DNA of 64,000 bases, from the NCBI GenBank assembly GCA_023101885.1, contig JALPQD010000295.1, positions 2,021,939 through 2,085,938 on the forward strand, read 5' to 3'. The notes below the pieces were generated by a model. The model searched no databases and had not been told where the DNA came from. It saw only the letters and a program-made list of their open reading frames with translations. How positions within the stretch are numbered: the stretch's first letter is position 1; each line of letters begins with the position of its first letter. The DNA is from Typhlomys cinereus. Lineage: Eukaryota > Chordata > Mammalia > Rodentia > Platacanthomyidae. Both the position numbers and the translations under genes were made by a program. This document shows, one piece after another, positions 36,100 to 47,649 of the stretch.

Positions 36100-37170
36100 A
36101 TGACAATACCAAAGTCAAAGTGTAAATCCATGAGAAGCAACACTCAAGTAAACAAATTTCCCACTGAAGAAATTAATCCCATAATGTTAGACTCCAACCA
36201 GAACAAACCCACGGAAAAAGGCCAAGAAAGCCTGACACAGGATAACGACTTTCAAAATATGATCATTACCATGTTCAATACTATGAAAGAGGAAATCTGG
36301 GAGGAATTACATAATCGAATCAATCGCTTTGAAGAGGAACACAACAGACACTTGGAGGAGTTGAGAAAAACAGTGTGAGAAACAAAAACTGGCATAGAGC
36401 AGTTAAAACAGACTCAAGCAGAGTTTAAAACTGAGCTAAAAGACAAGTTATCTTCAATCCAGAACTCTACAGAGAGTCTTATCAACAGAACTAACGAAGC
36501 AGAAAACAGAATTTCAGACCTTGAAGATAAAGTGGGAGTACTAACCAGCTCAATGGAAGAGGTTGTTAAAGCCAAAAAGATACTTGAGAGAAATATTCAA
36601 GAGATATGGGACACCCTGAAGAAGCCTAACATGCGTATTCATGGAATACCAGAGCAAGAATCTCAAAATAACACCCCTGAGGAAATTTTTCAAATGATCA
36701 TCAAGGAAAACTTTCCTCATCTAAAAAAAGAGAGGCCCATCCATATACAAGAGGCATTCCACACCCCAAACAGATATGACCAAAACAGAAGCTCGCCACG
36801 GCAAATAATAGTTAAAACACTCCACATTCAAGATAAAGAAATGGTGCTGAGAGCTTCAAGGGAGAAAAAACAAGTCACTTTTAAAGGTAAACCTATTAAA
36901 ATAACAAATGACTTCTCAGTCGAAACAGTAAAAGCAAGAAGAGCTTGGAGAGACATACTTCAAGTATTGAATGAGCAAAAATGTCAACCCACGCTGATTT
37001 ACCCTGCAAAAGTATCAGTCATGATCGAGGGAGAAAGAAAAATTTTCCAGCACAAAGACAACTTGAAGGGATACATGTCCACCAAACCAGGCCTTCAAAA
37101 ACTGCTAGAAATGATACTCAAGCGTGAAGAAAAAAACAGGCGTATCCAGGAGAACAGAAGGCAAGTATAA
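36100..37170 (+). pseudogene. L1 ORF1, intact apart from one stop codon
   Basis: L1 ORF1 RNA-binding chaperone, 356 codons, close to the usual L1 ORF1 length. The N-terminal basic segment is followed by a coiled coil ending in HFEEEHNRHLEELRKTV-like sequence (codons about 70-92). TGA at 36376-36378 is codon 93; the frame is then open to TAA at 37168-37170. The second half contains the RNA-binding core (REKKQVTFKGKPIKI, QPTLIYPAKVSVM). Other copies read GTT-CAA where this one reads GTG-TGA. Probably decayed after insertion. Confidence 0.9.
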
Positions 37171-37220
37171 CACCATTAAAAGCGAAGCAATATACGTATA
37201 AAAACTAGGAAACATAATAA

Positions 37221-40200
37221 ATGTCTGGAATTAACAATAGTTTCTCGACTATAACACTAAATGTTAATGGACTTAATTCACCGATCAAGAGACACAGATT
37301 ACAAACCTGGATTAAAAATCACAATCCATCAATCTGCTGCCTGCAGGAAACCCATCTCACCACAAAAGATAGGCACGCTCTAAAAATAAAAGGCTGGTCA
37401 ACAATTCTACAAGCAAATGGAAGCAGAAAACAGGCAGGGGTAGCCATTATGCTATCAGACAAAGTGGGCTTCAAACCAAAGAAAATTATAAGAGACACGG
37501 ATGGATACTACATTTTAGTCACAGGTACAATTCACCAGGAAGACTTCACAATACTGAACATATATGCACCCAATACGGGCCCCTCCACATTCATTAAGAA
37601 AACCCTACAGCGTCTACAGGAAGAAATCAACCCCCAAACGATAATTCTTGGGGACTTCAACACCGCCCTCTCAACATGGGATAGATCAAAAGATCAAAAG
37701 CTTAACAGAGACACTTTGGAACTTAATCAAACCCTGAAAGAAATGGACCTTACAGATCTCTATTGAACTTTTCACCCACGTACCAAAGAATACACATTTT
37801 TCTCAGCAGCACAAGGAACTTTCTCCAAAATAGATCACATATTGGGCCACAAAATGAATCTACACATATACAAGAAAGTTGAAATTCTAACCTGTGCCCT
37901 ATCAGATCACCATGCGTAAAGCTGGACATCCACAACACAACGAAACAAGAGAAAATACACTAACTCCTGGAAACTGAACAATATGATGCTGAATGAGAAC
38001 TGGATTCAGGAAGAAATTAAAAAGGAAATTCAAGATTTCCTGAAAGTGAACGATAATGAAAATACAACTTACCAAAATCTCTGGGACACAATGAAAGCTG
38101 TTCTAAGAGGTAAGTTCATAGCTCTTAATGCCTACATCCAAAAAATGGAAACATCAGAAATAAACAACTTAACAATGCAGCTTAAAGCTTTAGAGAAACT
38201 AGAGCAATCTGATCCCAAAAGTAATAGAAGAGAGGAGATTAGCAAAATAAGGGGAGAAATATCTGAAATCGAGATTAAGAAAATGATAGAAAAAATCAAC
38301 CAGTCAAAAGCTGGTTCTTTGAAAAAATCAATAAGATTGATACACCCCTAGCTAAATTAACCAAAAGCAGGAGAGAGAAAACCCAAATTAACAAAATCTG
38401 AAATGAACATGGAGTTATCACTACTGATACCCAAGAAATCCAGAGAATTATAACATCATATTTCAAAAACTTATACTCTGTGAAGTTTGACAACACAAAA
38501 GAGATGGATGAATTCCTAAGTCAACACAACCTAAATTGAATCAGGAAGTTGTGAATTATTTAAATAGTCCTATAACATATAAGGAAATTGAGGAAGTAAT
38601 CTTGAATCTTCCCACCAAAAAATGTCCTGGACCAGATGGATTCAGCACAGAGTTCTACCAGACATTTAAGGAGTTAATAATACCAATACTCCTTAAACTG
38701 TTTCATCAAATAGCAAAGAAAGGAACACTACCAAATTCCTTCTATGAAGCTAATATCGTTTTAATCCCAAAACCTAATAAAGACTCACTTAAAAAAGAAA
38801 ACTATAGGCAGATCTCTCTGATGAACACAGACGCAAAGATTCTCAACAAAGTTTTAGCAAATCGGATTCAAAAACATATTAAAAAGAGTATTCACGGGGA
38901 CCAAATAGGCTTCATCCCCGGCACACAAGGTTGGTTCAACATACGCAAATCAATAAATGTAATTCATCATGTAAACCAGTCCAAAGTCCAAGACCACATG
39001 ACACTCTCGATAGATATAGAAAAAGCCTTTGACAAGATCCGACAGCCTTTTATGATCAAAACGCTAGAGACAGTAGGAATGGAAGGAACCTTTATCAATA
39101 TAATAAAAGCTGTATACAACAAGCCCACAGCAAGGATTATGCTCAATGGGGAACAACTGGAAGCATTCCCACTTCGATCAAGAACTAGACAAGGCTGTCC
39201 ACTCTCATTCAATATTGTACTTGAAGTCTTAGCTGGAGCCATAAGACAAGAAAGGGACATAAGAGGAATTCAAATCGTCAAGGAAGAAGTCAAGCTATCC
39301 CTATCTGCAGATGACATGATCTCATACCTGAGTGATCCCAAAAACTCCACCAGGAAGCTCCTGGAACTAATTGAGAAGTTCAGTAGGGTGGCAGGATACA
39401 AAATAAATGTGCAAAAATCAGAGGCCTTCCTATATGCCCAGAATGAAAGAAGTGAAAAAGCCTTGAGAGAAACCATACCATTCACTATAGCCCCTAAAAA
39501 AATGAAATACCTTGGTATAAACCTAACCAAGGAGGTAAAAGACCTTTACAATGAAAACTTTAAAACCCTAAAGAAAGAAATTGCAGAAGACACCAGAAGG
39601 TGGAAAGACCTCCCATGTTCCTGGATTGGCAGAATAAACATCGTAAAAATGACCATCCTACCAAAGGCAATATACAAATTCAATGCTATACCAATTAAAA
39701 TCCCAAAGCAATCTTTAAAGAAGTTGACCAAACAATCTCAAAATTCATATGGAGGCACAAAAGACCCAGGATAGCAAAGACAATCGTGACTAACAAAAAC
39801 ACTGCTGGAGGTATTACCATACCGAACCTTAGTCTATATTACAAATCCATAGTTATAAAAACAGCCTGGTACTGGCTCCAAAATAGACACACAGATCAAT
39901 GGATAAGGGTTGAAGACCCAGATATAAGCCCACAAAATTACAGCCATTTGGTCTTTGACAAAGGGGCCCAAAGAATCCAATGGAAAAAGAACAGCATCTT
40001 CAACAAATGGTGCTGGCAAAACTGGATCTCCACATGCAGAAGATTAAAGCTGGACCCATACTTGTCACCATGTACAAGACTTAATTCCAAATGGATCAAG
40101 GAACTTGATATAAGGCCAGAGACTATAAAAACCATAGTTGAAAGGATAGGGAATTCCCTCGAGCTGATTGGGCTAGGCCAACAGTTCCTAAACAGACATC

Positions 40201-41031
40201 CAATGGCACAGTCACTGCTACCAACTCTCAACAGTTGGGATCTTGTGAAATTAAAGAGCTTCTGTTCAGATAAAGAGATTGTCACACGAGCTCAAAGGCA
40301 ACTCACAGAATGGGAGAAAATCTTCACTAAACACATATCTGATAGAGCTCTACTGTCCCAGAGTGCACAAAAACTTAGAAAACTAAACATCAAGGAAACC
40401 AATGGCCCAATAAAAAAAATTGGCCCTGGAACTTAAAAGAAATTTTACCAGGGATGAAATTAAAATGTCTAACAAATATCTTAAAAAATGCTCCACTTCT
40501 TTAGCCATCAGGGAAATGCAAATCAAAACTTCCCTGAGATACCATCTCACCCTGGTCAGGATGGCAAAAATCCACAATACAAACAACAACAAATGCTGGA
40601 GATGATGTGGAGAGAGGGGAACTCTCCTATGTTGCTGGTGGGAGTGCAGGCTCATACAGCCACTCTGGTGAGCCGTCTGGAGATTCTTAAAGAAATTAAA
40701 GATTGAAATGCCATATGACCCTGCTATTCCACTTTTGGGAATAACCCCCCATTCAGCAGAGGTTCACATCGATAGCACAAGCACGACCATGTTCATAGCA
40801 GCACTGTTTACAATAGCAAAGACATGGAATCAACCCAAATGTCCAACAGTTGACGAGTGGATAAGGAAACTGTGGTACATCTATACAATGGAGTACTACT
40901 CAGCCATCAAAAATGATGAATTACTGCAATTTGCCGGGAAATGGATGTCATTAGAAACAATTATATTAAGTGAAGTATTGCAGACCCAGAAAATTAAGCA
41001 CCGTATGTACTCCCTAATAGGTGGCTCCTAA
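37221..41031 (+). pseudogene. L1 ORF2 pseudogene (endonuclease / reverse transcriptase)
   Basis: About 1270 codons, normal L1 length. The endonuclease domain shows NVNGLNSPIKRHR, CCLQETHLTTK and IILGDFNTALSTWDRS. It ends early at TGA 37764-37766 (CTC-TAT-TGA, where the copy at 11.1 kb has CGA). Further lesions: a shift near 37913, another near 38400-38540, one near 39774 and one near 40400, and TGA at 40603-40605 (GGA in the sister copy). The longest open piece, 38536-39774, spans the reverse transcriptase ([33 protein letters not shown]). Its catalytic box at 39304-39315 is S-A-D-D rather than F-A-D-D. The cysteine-rich C-terminus precedes an open stretch, 40708-41031. Confidence 0.92.
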
Positions 41032-41213
41032 TACCAATTCCACCCAGCCCATCTTGAGACACTCATAGGTAAATCTATGTATTACTTACAGTAATTGCAA
41101 GGATTATGAACAGGAGGGATGGGGTTGGAGGGCCACACCAGAAACAAGGAGAGAAGTGACCATGTTACAGTAGAGAAAATAAGCCTCCATCAAGGACTGC
41201 AAGAAAGTAATGT

Positions 41214-42500
41214 GACTTCTTTTTTTTTTTTTAAGCTAGCATTAGTTCTGGTGTTAGGAAGAACAGTTGATGGTCTTAAATCATATATCTATCAGGCACA
41301 GTGCTACGTATATCTATGATCATAGGTTCCTGGGAACCTGAATCAAGATGATCTTGCATCTGAGGGCACTCTGACTTTGGACTACATAGGGGAAAACTTT
41401 ATTTTAAAAAAATCAAAGACCTCATCTAAGTGTTATAAAGAACAAGATACGTTTAACTGGCTGCAGAAAGGCAACTGAGATACTATTACTATTTCTGTTC
41501 TCTAATTGAAATAGATGAAGTGTATCTAACTAACTTAAAAGGGATAATGTATTTGGTTAGTACCAGATAATATCCATCATTCTGGAGTTTCATGTGACAT
41601 CCATTGTGTTGTGTTTTATGTGAATAGTCTGATTTAATTTCTGCAACAACCTTATGAGCTAGGAACTATTATTATTCTGCTTTAAAGAAGAAAGAACTGA
41701 GACAGAATGATTAAGTAAATTACTCAAGGTTATATTATTTGTAAATTATCCAAACCCATACAAGTATCTATATAGACTAACAAGCATTACATATTGAACT
41801 CAAGCATTACCATTTTATGTATATGTGTGTGTGTGTGTGCATGTGTGTTGTTTGATTAAATGAACTATATTAAAATTTCACTTAAACTATTATTCAATTA
41901 ACTGGCTTATCATGCTTCATTTTATTGACTTCCAAGTATAGTTATTTTGAGTTTAGTGTTTCAACAAATGAATTTCAAGAAGATGCCAACATTTGGGCCA
42001 TAGTAATAGGTATAATAGAAAGAACTGAATTTAGAGACATCCATACATGAGTATCAGACTTAGCAATGTCTTGAATCATCTGAGCTTAGGTTTTCTTGCA
42101 GTGCTGTCACTGCAATGGTGCTAACCTGAGAGAGTCAATGTACATGAAAATAATTTCTATCCATGGTATAAATCATCTTTACTTTCCGGTCATGCATGGA
42201 ATAACAAGCAGACCTTCTGTGAGATGTTGAATTTAGGTATAGGAGAAGAAAAGATGCATTCTGGCTTTTTGTGGAGTTGACTTAACTCACCACTTAGAGT
42301 AAGTCAAAGCCATCTGAAAGTCTTTGCAGATTTTTTTCCTGGACTGAGAGCTAGAGATGGAAAAACGGACCACCACCAAATGAAGGAATAATATGCATTC
42401 CTCTCTTTAACACACACACACACACATACACACATACATGCTCACACTTGCATTCCTCTTTTTTTCCAAATTTTCCAGTATTTTCTAGGAATATTCTCTT
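41214..42500. other. Gene-free sequence with MIR
   Basis: T-run at 41218-41232 after the truncated L1. A minus-strand MIR at about 41590-41745 (TTTCTGCAACAACCTTATGAG, AAGAACTGAGACAGAATG). CA/TG patches at 41823 and 42410. Confidence 0.5.
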
Positions 42501-42504
42501 TCTT

Positions 42505-42870
42505 ATTCTTCATTTTTATGTGTGTGTTATGGGGGAGCTTGTATGCCTTTGTGTATGTTTGCTTTCTGATGCATGTGGCTGCACATGTGTATGTGTGTGA
42601 GCTTGTATGCATGTGAATGTGTGTGTTCCTGTGGAAACCCAAGGTTGAAATCAGGAACATCCTTAATTGCCCTTCCACCTTACTGTTTTAAGGCTGCGAC
42701 TCTAACCAATATAAAGGATCCAGTTAGGGGCTAAGCTGATTAAACAAGGCACTGCCTTCTGGGAGCAGAATTATTGGAGGTCCAAAACAACAGTTAAGAC
42801 ATTTTAATATGGAATGTAGGATCAGAACTCCAGTCTTTTCCATTGGGTGGCAAGTGAGCCATCTCCCAGT
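42505..42870 (-). mobile_element. Old, expanded rodent SINE (B2/B4 superfamily-like)
   Basis: TG-rich left part, GTGGAAACCCAAGGTTGAAATC and a degraded tRNA-like head at the right (GGATCAGAACTCCAG, GCAAGTGAGCCATCTCCCAG). The centre is disrupted. Confidence 0.55.
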
Positions 42871-42884
42871 TTTCCTAGGGATGA

Positions 42885-43157
42885 TTCACTTATCTTTCTG
42901 TTGTGATAAAATATTCTGGCCCAAGTGACTTAAGGAAACTTAAGGGTCAAAGGGTTTATTATTTAGCTTATTGTTCCTGAAGGGATAGAGCCCTTCAAGG
43001 TGGGTAATACATGGTGGCATGCAGCCATATTCAGGAGAGGGAGAGGAGGGAGAGAAAGAGAGGGAAGAAAGGAAAAAGAAGGAGGAGGAGAGGAGGAGGA
43101 AGGGAAGAAGAGAAGAAGAAGAAGAAGAAGAAGAAGAAGAAGAAGAAGAAGAAGAAG

Positions 43158-43189
<32 letters not shown>

Positions 43190-43300
43190 GTGGAGGAGGA
43201 GGAGGAGAAGAAGAAGAGGTGGAGGAGGAGAAGAAGAAGAAGAGGTGGAGGAGGAGGAGGAGGAGGAGAAAGAGGAGCAGAAGAAGAATAAGGAGGAGGA

Positions 43301-43367
<67 letters not shown>

Positions 43368-43555
43368 GAGAGAACAGGAATGAAGCCAGGTTATCAACTT
43401 CAAGACCCACCTCCAGTGACCCACTTCTTTCAGTAAGGCTCTCTCTCCTAAAGGTTCCACACCCTTCCCAGACAATGCCACCTGAAGACCAAGTTTTCAA
43501 ACACACGAGGCTGCAGTGGGGGAGGGGGCGCATTTCACATTAAAACCATGGCAAT
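42885..43555 (+). repeat. Rodent repeat (URR1-like) carrying a purine microsatellite
   Basis: CTGTTGTGATAAAATATTC, GGGTTTATTATTTAGCTTATTG, then after the purine block GTGACCCACTTCTTTCAG, CACCCTTCCCAGACAATGCC and ACCAAGTTTTCAAACACACG match the layout I remember for the rodent URR1 DNA-transposon group. The family name is tentative. Confidence 0.45.
43021..43375 (+). repeat. Long purine tract: (GAGGA)/(GAA)n/(GGA)/(GA)n
   Basis: About 350 bp almost free of pyrimidines on this strand: mixed GGA, a pure (GAA) run of about 25 units (43112-43187), GGA/GAA mixtures, then a (GA)n block (43307-43370). Open frames on both strands (poly-E/R, poly-L/S) are repeat artefacts. Confidence 0.95.
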
Positions 43556-46500
43556 TGGCTAGTTCAGCATCCATTTTCCTCTATTGGGGACCTTGCTACA
43601 AATTTTTTTCTATTCTGGCTGCATGCCTAGTGTTTGGTTTGAGGCTGATATAGTCCAATGGTATACATTGCTTGGGAGTTTTGGGAGAAGGTAAAAGTGG
43701 GTTTAGTTGCTAGTAAGCCACGTTTTTGTTCTCAAGGAAATCGCAGAACTCCCTTCCCCCTTTTGTTTTTTACAATAAATGACACTTATTGCAAGGTAAG
43801 TAGATATTTGTTTTAGGTTGTTTGTACTACTAAGACAAAATGCCTGGGCCTGAGCTGGAAGATAGAAAAAAGAGCTGTGAAATGTTACTTTCTGGACATA
43901 ACCATTCCGATCATGATCTCACAACAGCTGTGTTTATATGCAGTGGGCCTGTCCAAGATCGGGACTGTCACCAGTGAATCATAGACTGCAGGGAAGCTCA
44001 AAGGCTCTGCCGTTCCCTGTTGAACTATTGGCTATTGGTGAATTATAGGAGGTAGACAGTCATTGTCTTCAGTGAGTTCTGACTAGTGACACACAAAGAA
44101 AGCTTCAATGTTTATTTCCAAACCCATAGTTACACAATATGCCATCAATAAACTTAATTGGTTATAGAACAAAATAAAGACACGAATGTGCATGAGAAAT
44201 AGACTTGTAGGAAGGAACAGAGATTGTTAGGAAGGAACAGAGATTGGCACTGGAGGGGAGGGAGATAGGAGAGAATGTGTTTGAGATTAATTAGAATATA
44301 TTATATACATGTATTAAATTCCACACAAGTATAATAAAATTTATTTAAGAAATATGTATTGGTTCAAGATGCTACAGATTAGTTATTTGTTGAAGGCTAT
44401 TCTCTGCTTCCTAGAGAATGCTACATAGCCTTGTCCTTCAGTGGGGATAAAATTTATTTCTCATGTGGTAGAAGGATGTAAAAGCAAAATAAAACTTAAA
44501 AAAAGGCCTAACTCATTTCCTCTATATCTTCTATAAATCTACTAATCTCATTCATGAGAACTTAGCTTTTGTGAGCATCATTGAAGTTCTCGCATAGGCC
44601 ATTTTTGAGATTCATACACATTTAAACCAAAAAATATTGTAGAGAGGGATGATCCTCCGAAATTTAGAGTTGTTCCACATGTCAGCCCTAAAACAAGTAT
44701 GTGGATAGCATCAAGATATTATTTTATTGATCCATTCTTCAAGTCAAGCTTTCTTTGTACTTACATGGAAAAGGTTGCTTGTCAGTACTGGTCATTTGGT
44801 TGCTCCTAAACATATATTTAATTTTCATTATGCCAAGGTAAGACCTAATGTGTGATAAGTCAGGCTTGTAATATAGCACACCTCTGGTGCAGCTACAAGG
44901 TCTGACAGAAGTAAAAGTTGTGAGAGCACACAAGAGAGTTTTGTTCCAGCACTTGAAGTTCCCAAGAATGGTAAGTCATTGCAATGAATCATTTTATAGA
45001 TATACTGCTGGAGTTCCCAGAATGAATCATTTTTTGTTAAAATTATGTCTTTTACTAATTTCTGTATTTTAGTCTTTTTCATATTTCTGTGTAACCTTTT
45101 TGCAAAGCTCTCATTATTTTTCCTGTAATCTCCCTAATCTAATCTTCAGCAAATACTGTGAAGAAAATAAGGTTTGTTTGATGGGTCATCTCTTGGCATT
45201 TATGAATCCTTGTCAATATAAGCTGCTTTTATATAATGAGACTGTATGTATATCTCATGTTAAAAGGTACTTCTTGAGAAGGGCCTTTCCTGATATTCAT
45301 TCTAAAATTTGCTTCTCCAAAACTTCAATTTTTTGCATAATAGATAAGGAAAGACACCTAGTCACATACCATTCTCTGTCTTTGTAAAACACTTCCTATG
45401 TTATTCATTAAGTTCATTCCTCTATATATCAAAACTTCCTTACTTGGCAAATAGACAAGTCAGCATGTACTTTTGAATGTCACCCTGAGGTTTACAGTGT
45501 ATAAAGTGCTCAGACACAGTATCTGAATAATACCATCATTATATGTGCCTAGGCTGTGGCTTTTGTGTCACTTGGCAGGACTTGAAATTGAGTTCTGTTT
45601 CTTGTTTGGATCTTTTCTTCAGTGCTATAAGACTTGCATTTGGATAGAAACGATGTTTCTCATCTTTATTCTTCTCTCTATAGTAACTAACGTAGTACTT
45701 AGCATACAGTAAAAACTCAAAAAAACAGTTGTAAAATGAATGGGTAATAATTTTTAAAAAATTTCCTAAACAGCTTCTATATCATAAATTTCACTACTCC
45801 AAATTCCCATTACCATAAAATTTCTTCAGAACAAGAACGCTCCTGGATCTCAAAAAATGGAGCATATTTTTTAAATGAAAGATTTGCTATGAACAAAATA
45901 CCCAGGCAACTTTCTTTAGTCTTCTGAATTAGCCCTTCCTTTATACTATTATGCTTTCATTTTCCAGATATTTCCAGTTAGATCTACTGATATGACCTAC
46001 CTATTGCCTTTTGGTTGTTGCTTGTCCAAAAGACATTCACTATATATGCTCTTATATGAAGTTGCCTCTACAGTTTTAGAAGTGGGCCTGACAATACGAG
46101 ACTCTTGGTGTTGCCAACCAATTTCTACAGGTCTTGCTCCTAAGCTCACTCAAGTTATGTTGTGGTGGTGCATGTCGTGCTGGAATTTAACTTGTGAAAA
46201 AGTCAGTGAGTTAACCTAAAGTGTAGGTAGACTAGATAAAGATCAAATAGGATAACTTCAATATTTTTTAATAAACCACAAACCAGAAAAATGATATTTG
46301 GCTATTCTACAGTACAAATTCATTTGATGATGAAGTTCTAATTATCATAGCAATCAAACCTGTACAATACACTCAACTTGCTGCTGCAACTTCAGTTTTC
46401 ATTATTCTGGTATTTAAAACTTCTGGAAGATCTCTGAGGTTAGAGGCTTTCTATTCTTTAGAAGTAATCTGGCACCTTGAATTTGCTTCTGGTATACTGT

Positions 46501-46960
46501 GTCACCATGCTGCAAAAATAATAACAGCCAACAAGCATTGAGTTATTTCCTCTGAGCTAAATATGTACAGCATGAAGTACTTTATACGCATAATTCTACT
46601 TAACAGGCATCATCTCAAGGAATGCCATAAGTCTGTCAAATAGGCACATTAATTTGTCTGATGACACTCAAGCAAGAAAAAGAACCAGGACATGAATCCT
46701 GATCTGCTTAGCCACAGAGCATGGACCCTTAAGGACTAGGCTGTAAAACATCAATAATAACTGTAGAATAAGTTGAGTCAAATCATATTCTTCACTATTT
46801 CCTCAACACACAACTTTCTGTAGCCTACATGTCTCCAAAAGCACTCTTTAATTCATTGGAAAGGAATTTCACAACTTCTATGTCACTAATTACTCCTCTG
46901 CACCAATGCTGAATAAATGCATCCATATATTTGTAGTTCTCAATCAAAGAAGAAATTAAT
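43556..46960. other. Gene-free sequence with old repeats
   Basis: Minus-strand MIR-like piece at about 46530-46735 (AAGTACTTTATACGCATAATTC, GGACATGAATCCTGATCTGC). The rest is AT-rich, unassigned, with no coding signal. Confidence 0.45.
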
Positions 46961-46977
46961 TTAAAAACTATAATCCT

Positions 46978-47299
46978 GGGATGGAGAGGTGGCTCAGGGG
47001 TTAAGCCTCCGCCTTGCCGGCGGAAGGTCCTGAGTTCGGATCCCAGATCCCACGTATAGACGCCAGGTGGAAGCGGGGGCGGCCTGCGCTTCTGGTCCTG
47101 GTAGGGCGGAGCCTGTGAATCCTGGGGCAGAAGGAGGTGGAGGCGTCCATGGTGGTTCGCGAATTCGTCCGTGCTTCTACACATACACATACACACACAC
47201 ACAGACATCACACACGCACGCACATACACATGCACATGTGCACAGTTGAATAAATAATAATAATAATAATAATTAAAAAGAAATGTTTTTTAAAAAAAA
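46978..47299 (+). mobile_element. Young tRNA-headed SINE (B2 superfamily-like)
   Basis: Pol III-type head with A box (GTGGCTCAGGGGTTAAG) and B box (GAGTTCGGATCCC), then a CpG-rich unique body, a CA/TA-rich stretch and an (AAT)n tail. TTAAAAACTATAATCCT flanks it exactly (46961-46977 and 47300-47316), a 17 bp perfect target duplication. CpGs are largely intact, so the insertion is recent. The head is B2-like, but the body is not the mouse B2 body I know. Confidence 0.93.
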
Positions 47300-47316
47300 T
47301 TAAAAACTATAATCCT

Positions 47317-47635
47317 AATATTCGTATAAGTTGATAAAAATGATTACTATTTTGAATAATAGGAAAATAAATTCAAAAGGATTGGGCTTTGAGAGCCAGA
47401 GGATGAGGTATGGAAGAAGTAGAGGATAATCAGTGAAAACTACAGATACATGAATTGTTATAGAAATCTACTAGTTTGTACACTAAATTTAAAAATATAT
47501 ATACAATTTTTTTTTTAAAAAAAGGTTCAATAGAGGTATACCCCATGGATGAACAATACTACTTCTAGATGACATAAGCTATTAAGGGAAAATCTCAGTA
47601 CCAGGAATGAAATACTTCCTTACAATTTATTGGTC
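47317..47635. other. Unassigned AT-rich sequence
   Basis: Short AT-rich spacer between two young retroposons. Nothing recognised. Confidence 0.5.
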
Positions 47636-47649
47636 AAGAATTCCCTCAG

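Larger units (their letters stand above)
35698..41213 (+). mobile_element. L1 retrotransposon, nearly complete but lacking most of the 3' UTR
   Basis: 5' UTR with two promoter monomers (35706-36055), ORF1 (36100-37170), ORF2 (37221-41031) and only about 180 bp of 3' UTR. At about 41213 the L1 sequence stops and is followed by a T-run (about 41218-41232). Other copies have about 1 kb of 3' UTR here, including the G-rich tract and A-tail. The best-preserved L1 of the window, but with one stop in ORF1 and several lesions in ORF2. A convincing target duplication is not visible (only AAGTTAGC at 35690 versus AAGCTAGC at 41233). Confidence 0.92.

Noticed and set aside
38536..39774. 412-codon open frame as a functional reverse transcriptase gene
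   Set aside because: It is a fragment of L1 ORF2 with frameshifts on both sides and an altered catalytic box.
43000..43533. Long open frames rich in E/R or S/L
   Set aside because: Produced by the GAA/GGA/GA microsatellite; no stops can arise in such repeats.
46978..47050. tRNA gene suggested by A and B boxes
   Set aside because: It is the head of a SINE flanked by a target duplication; the arms do not form a complete cloverleaf by eye.
46825..47235. 136-codon minus-strand open frame containing a proline-rich stretch
   Set aside because: Runs through the SINE at 46978. The same peptide appears from the SINE at 54140, so it is repeat-derived.
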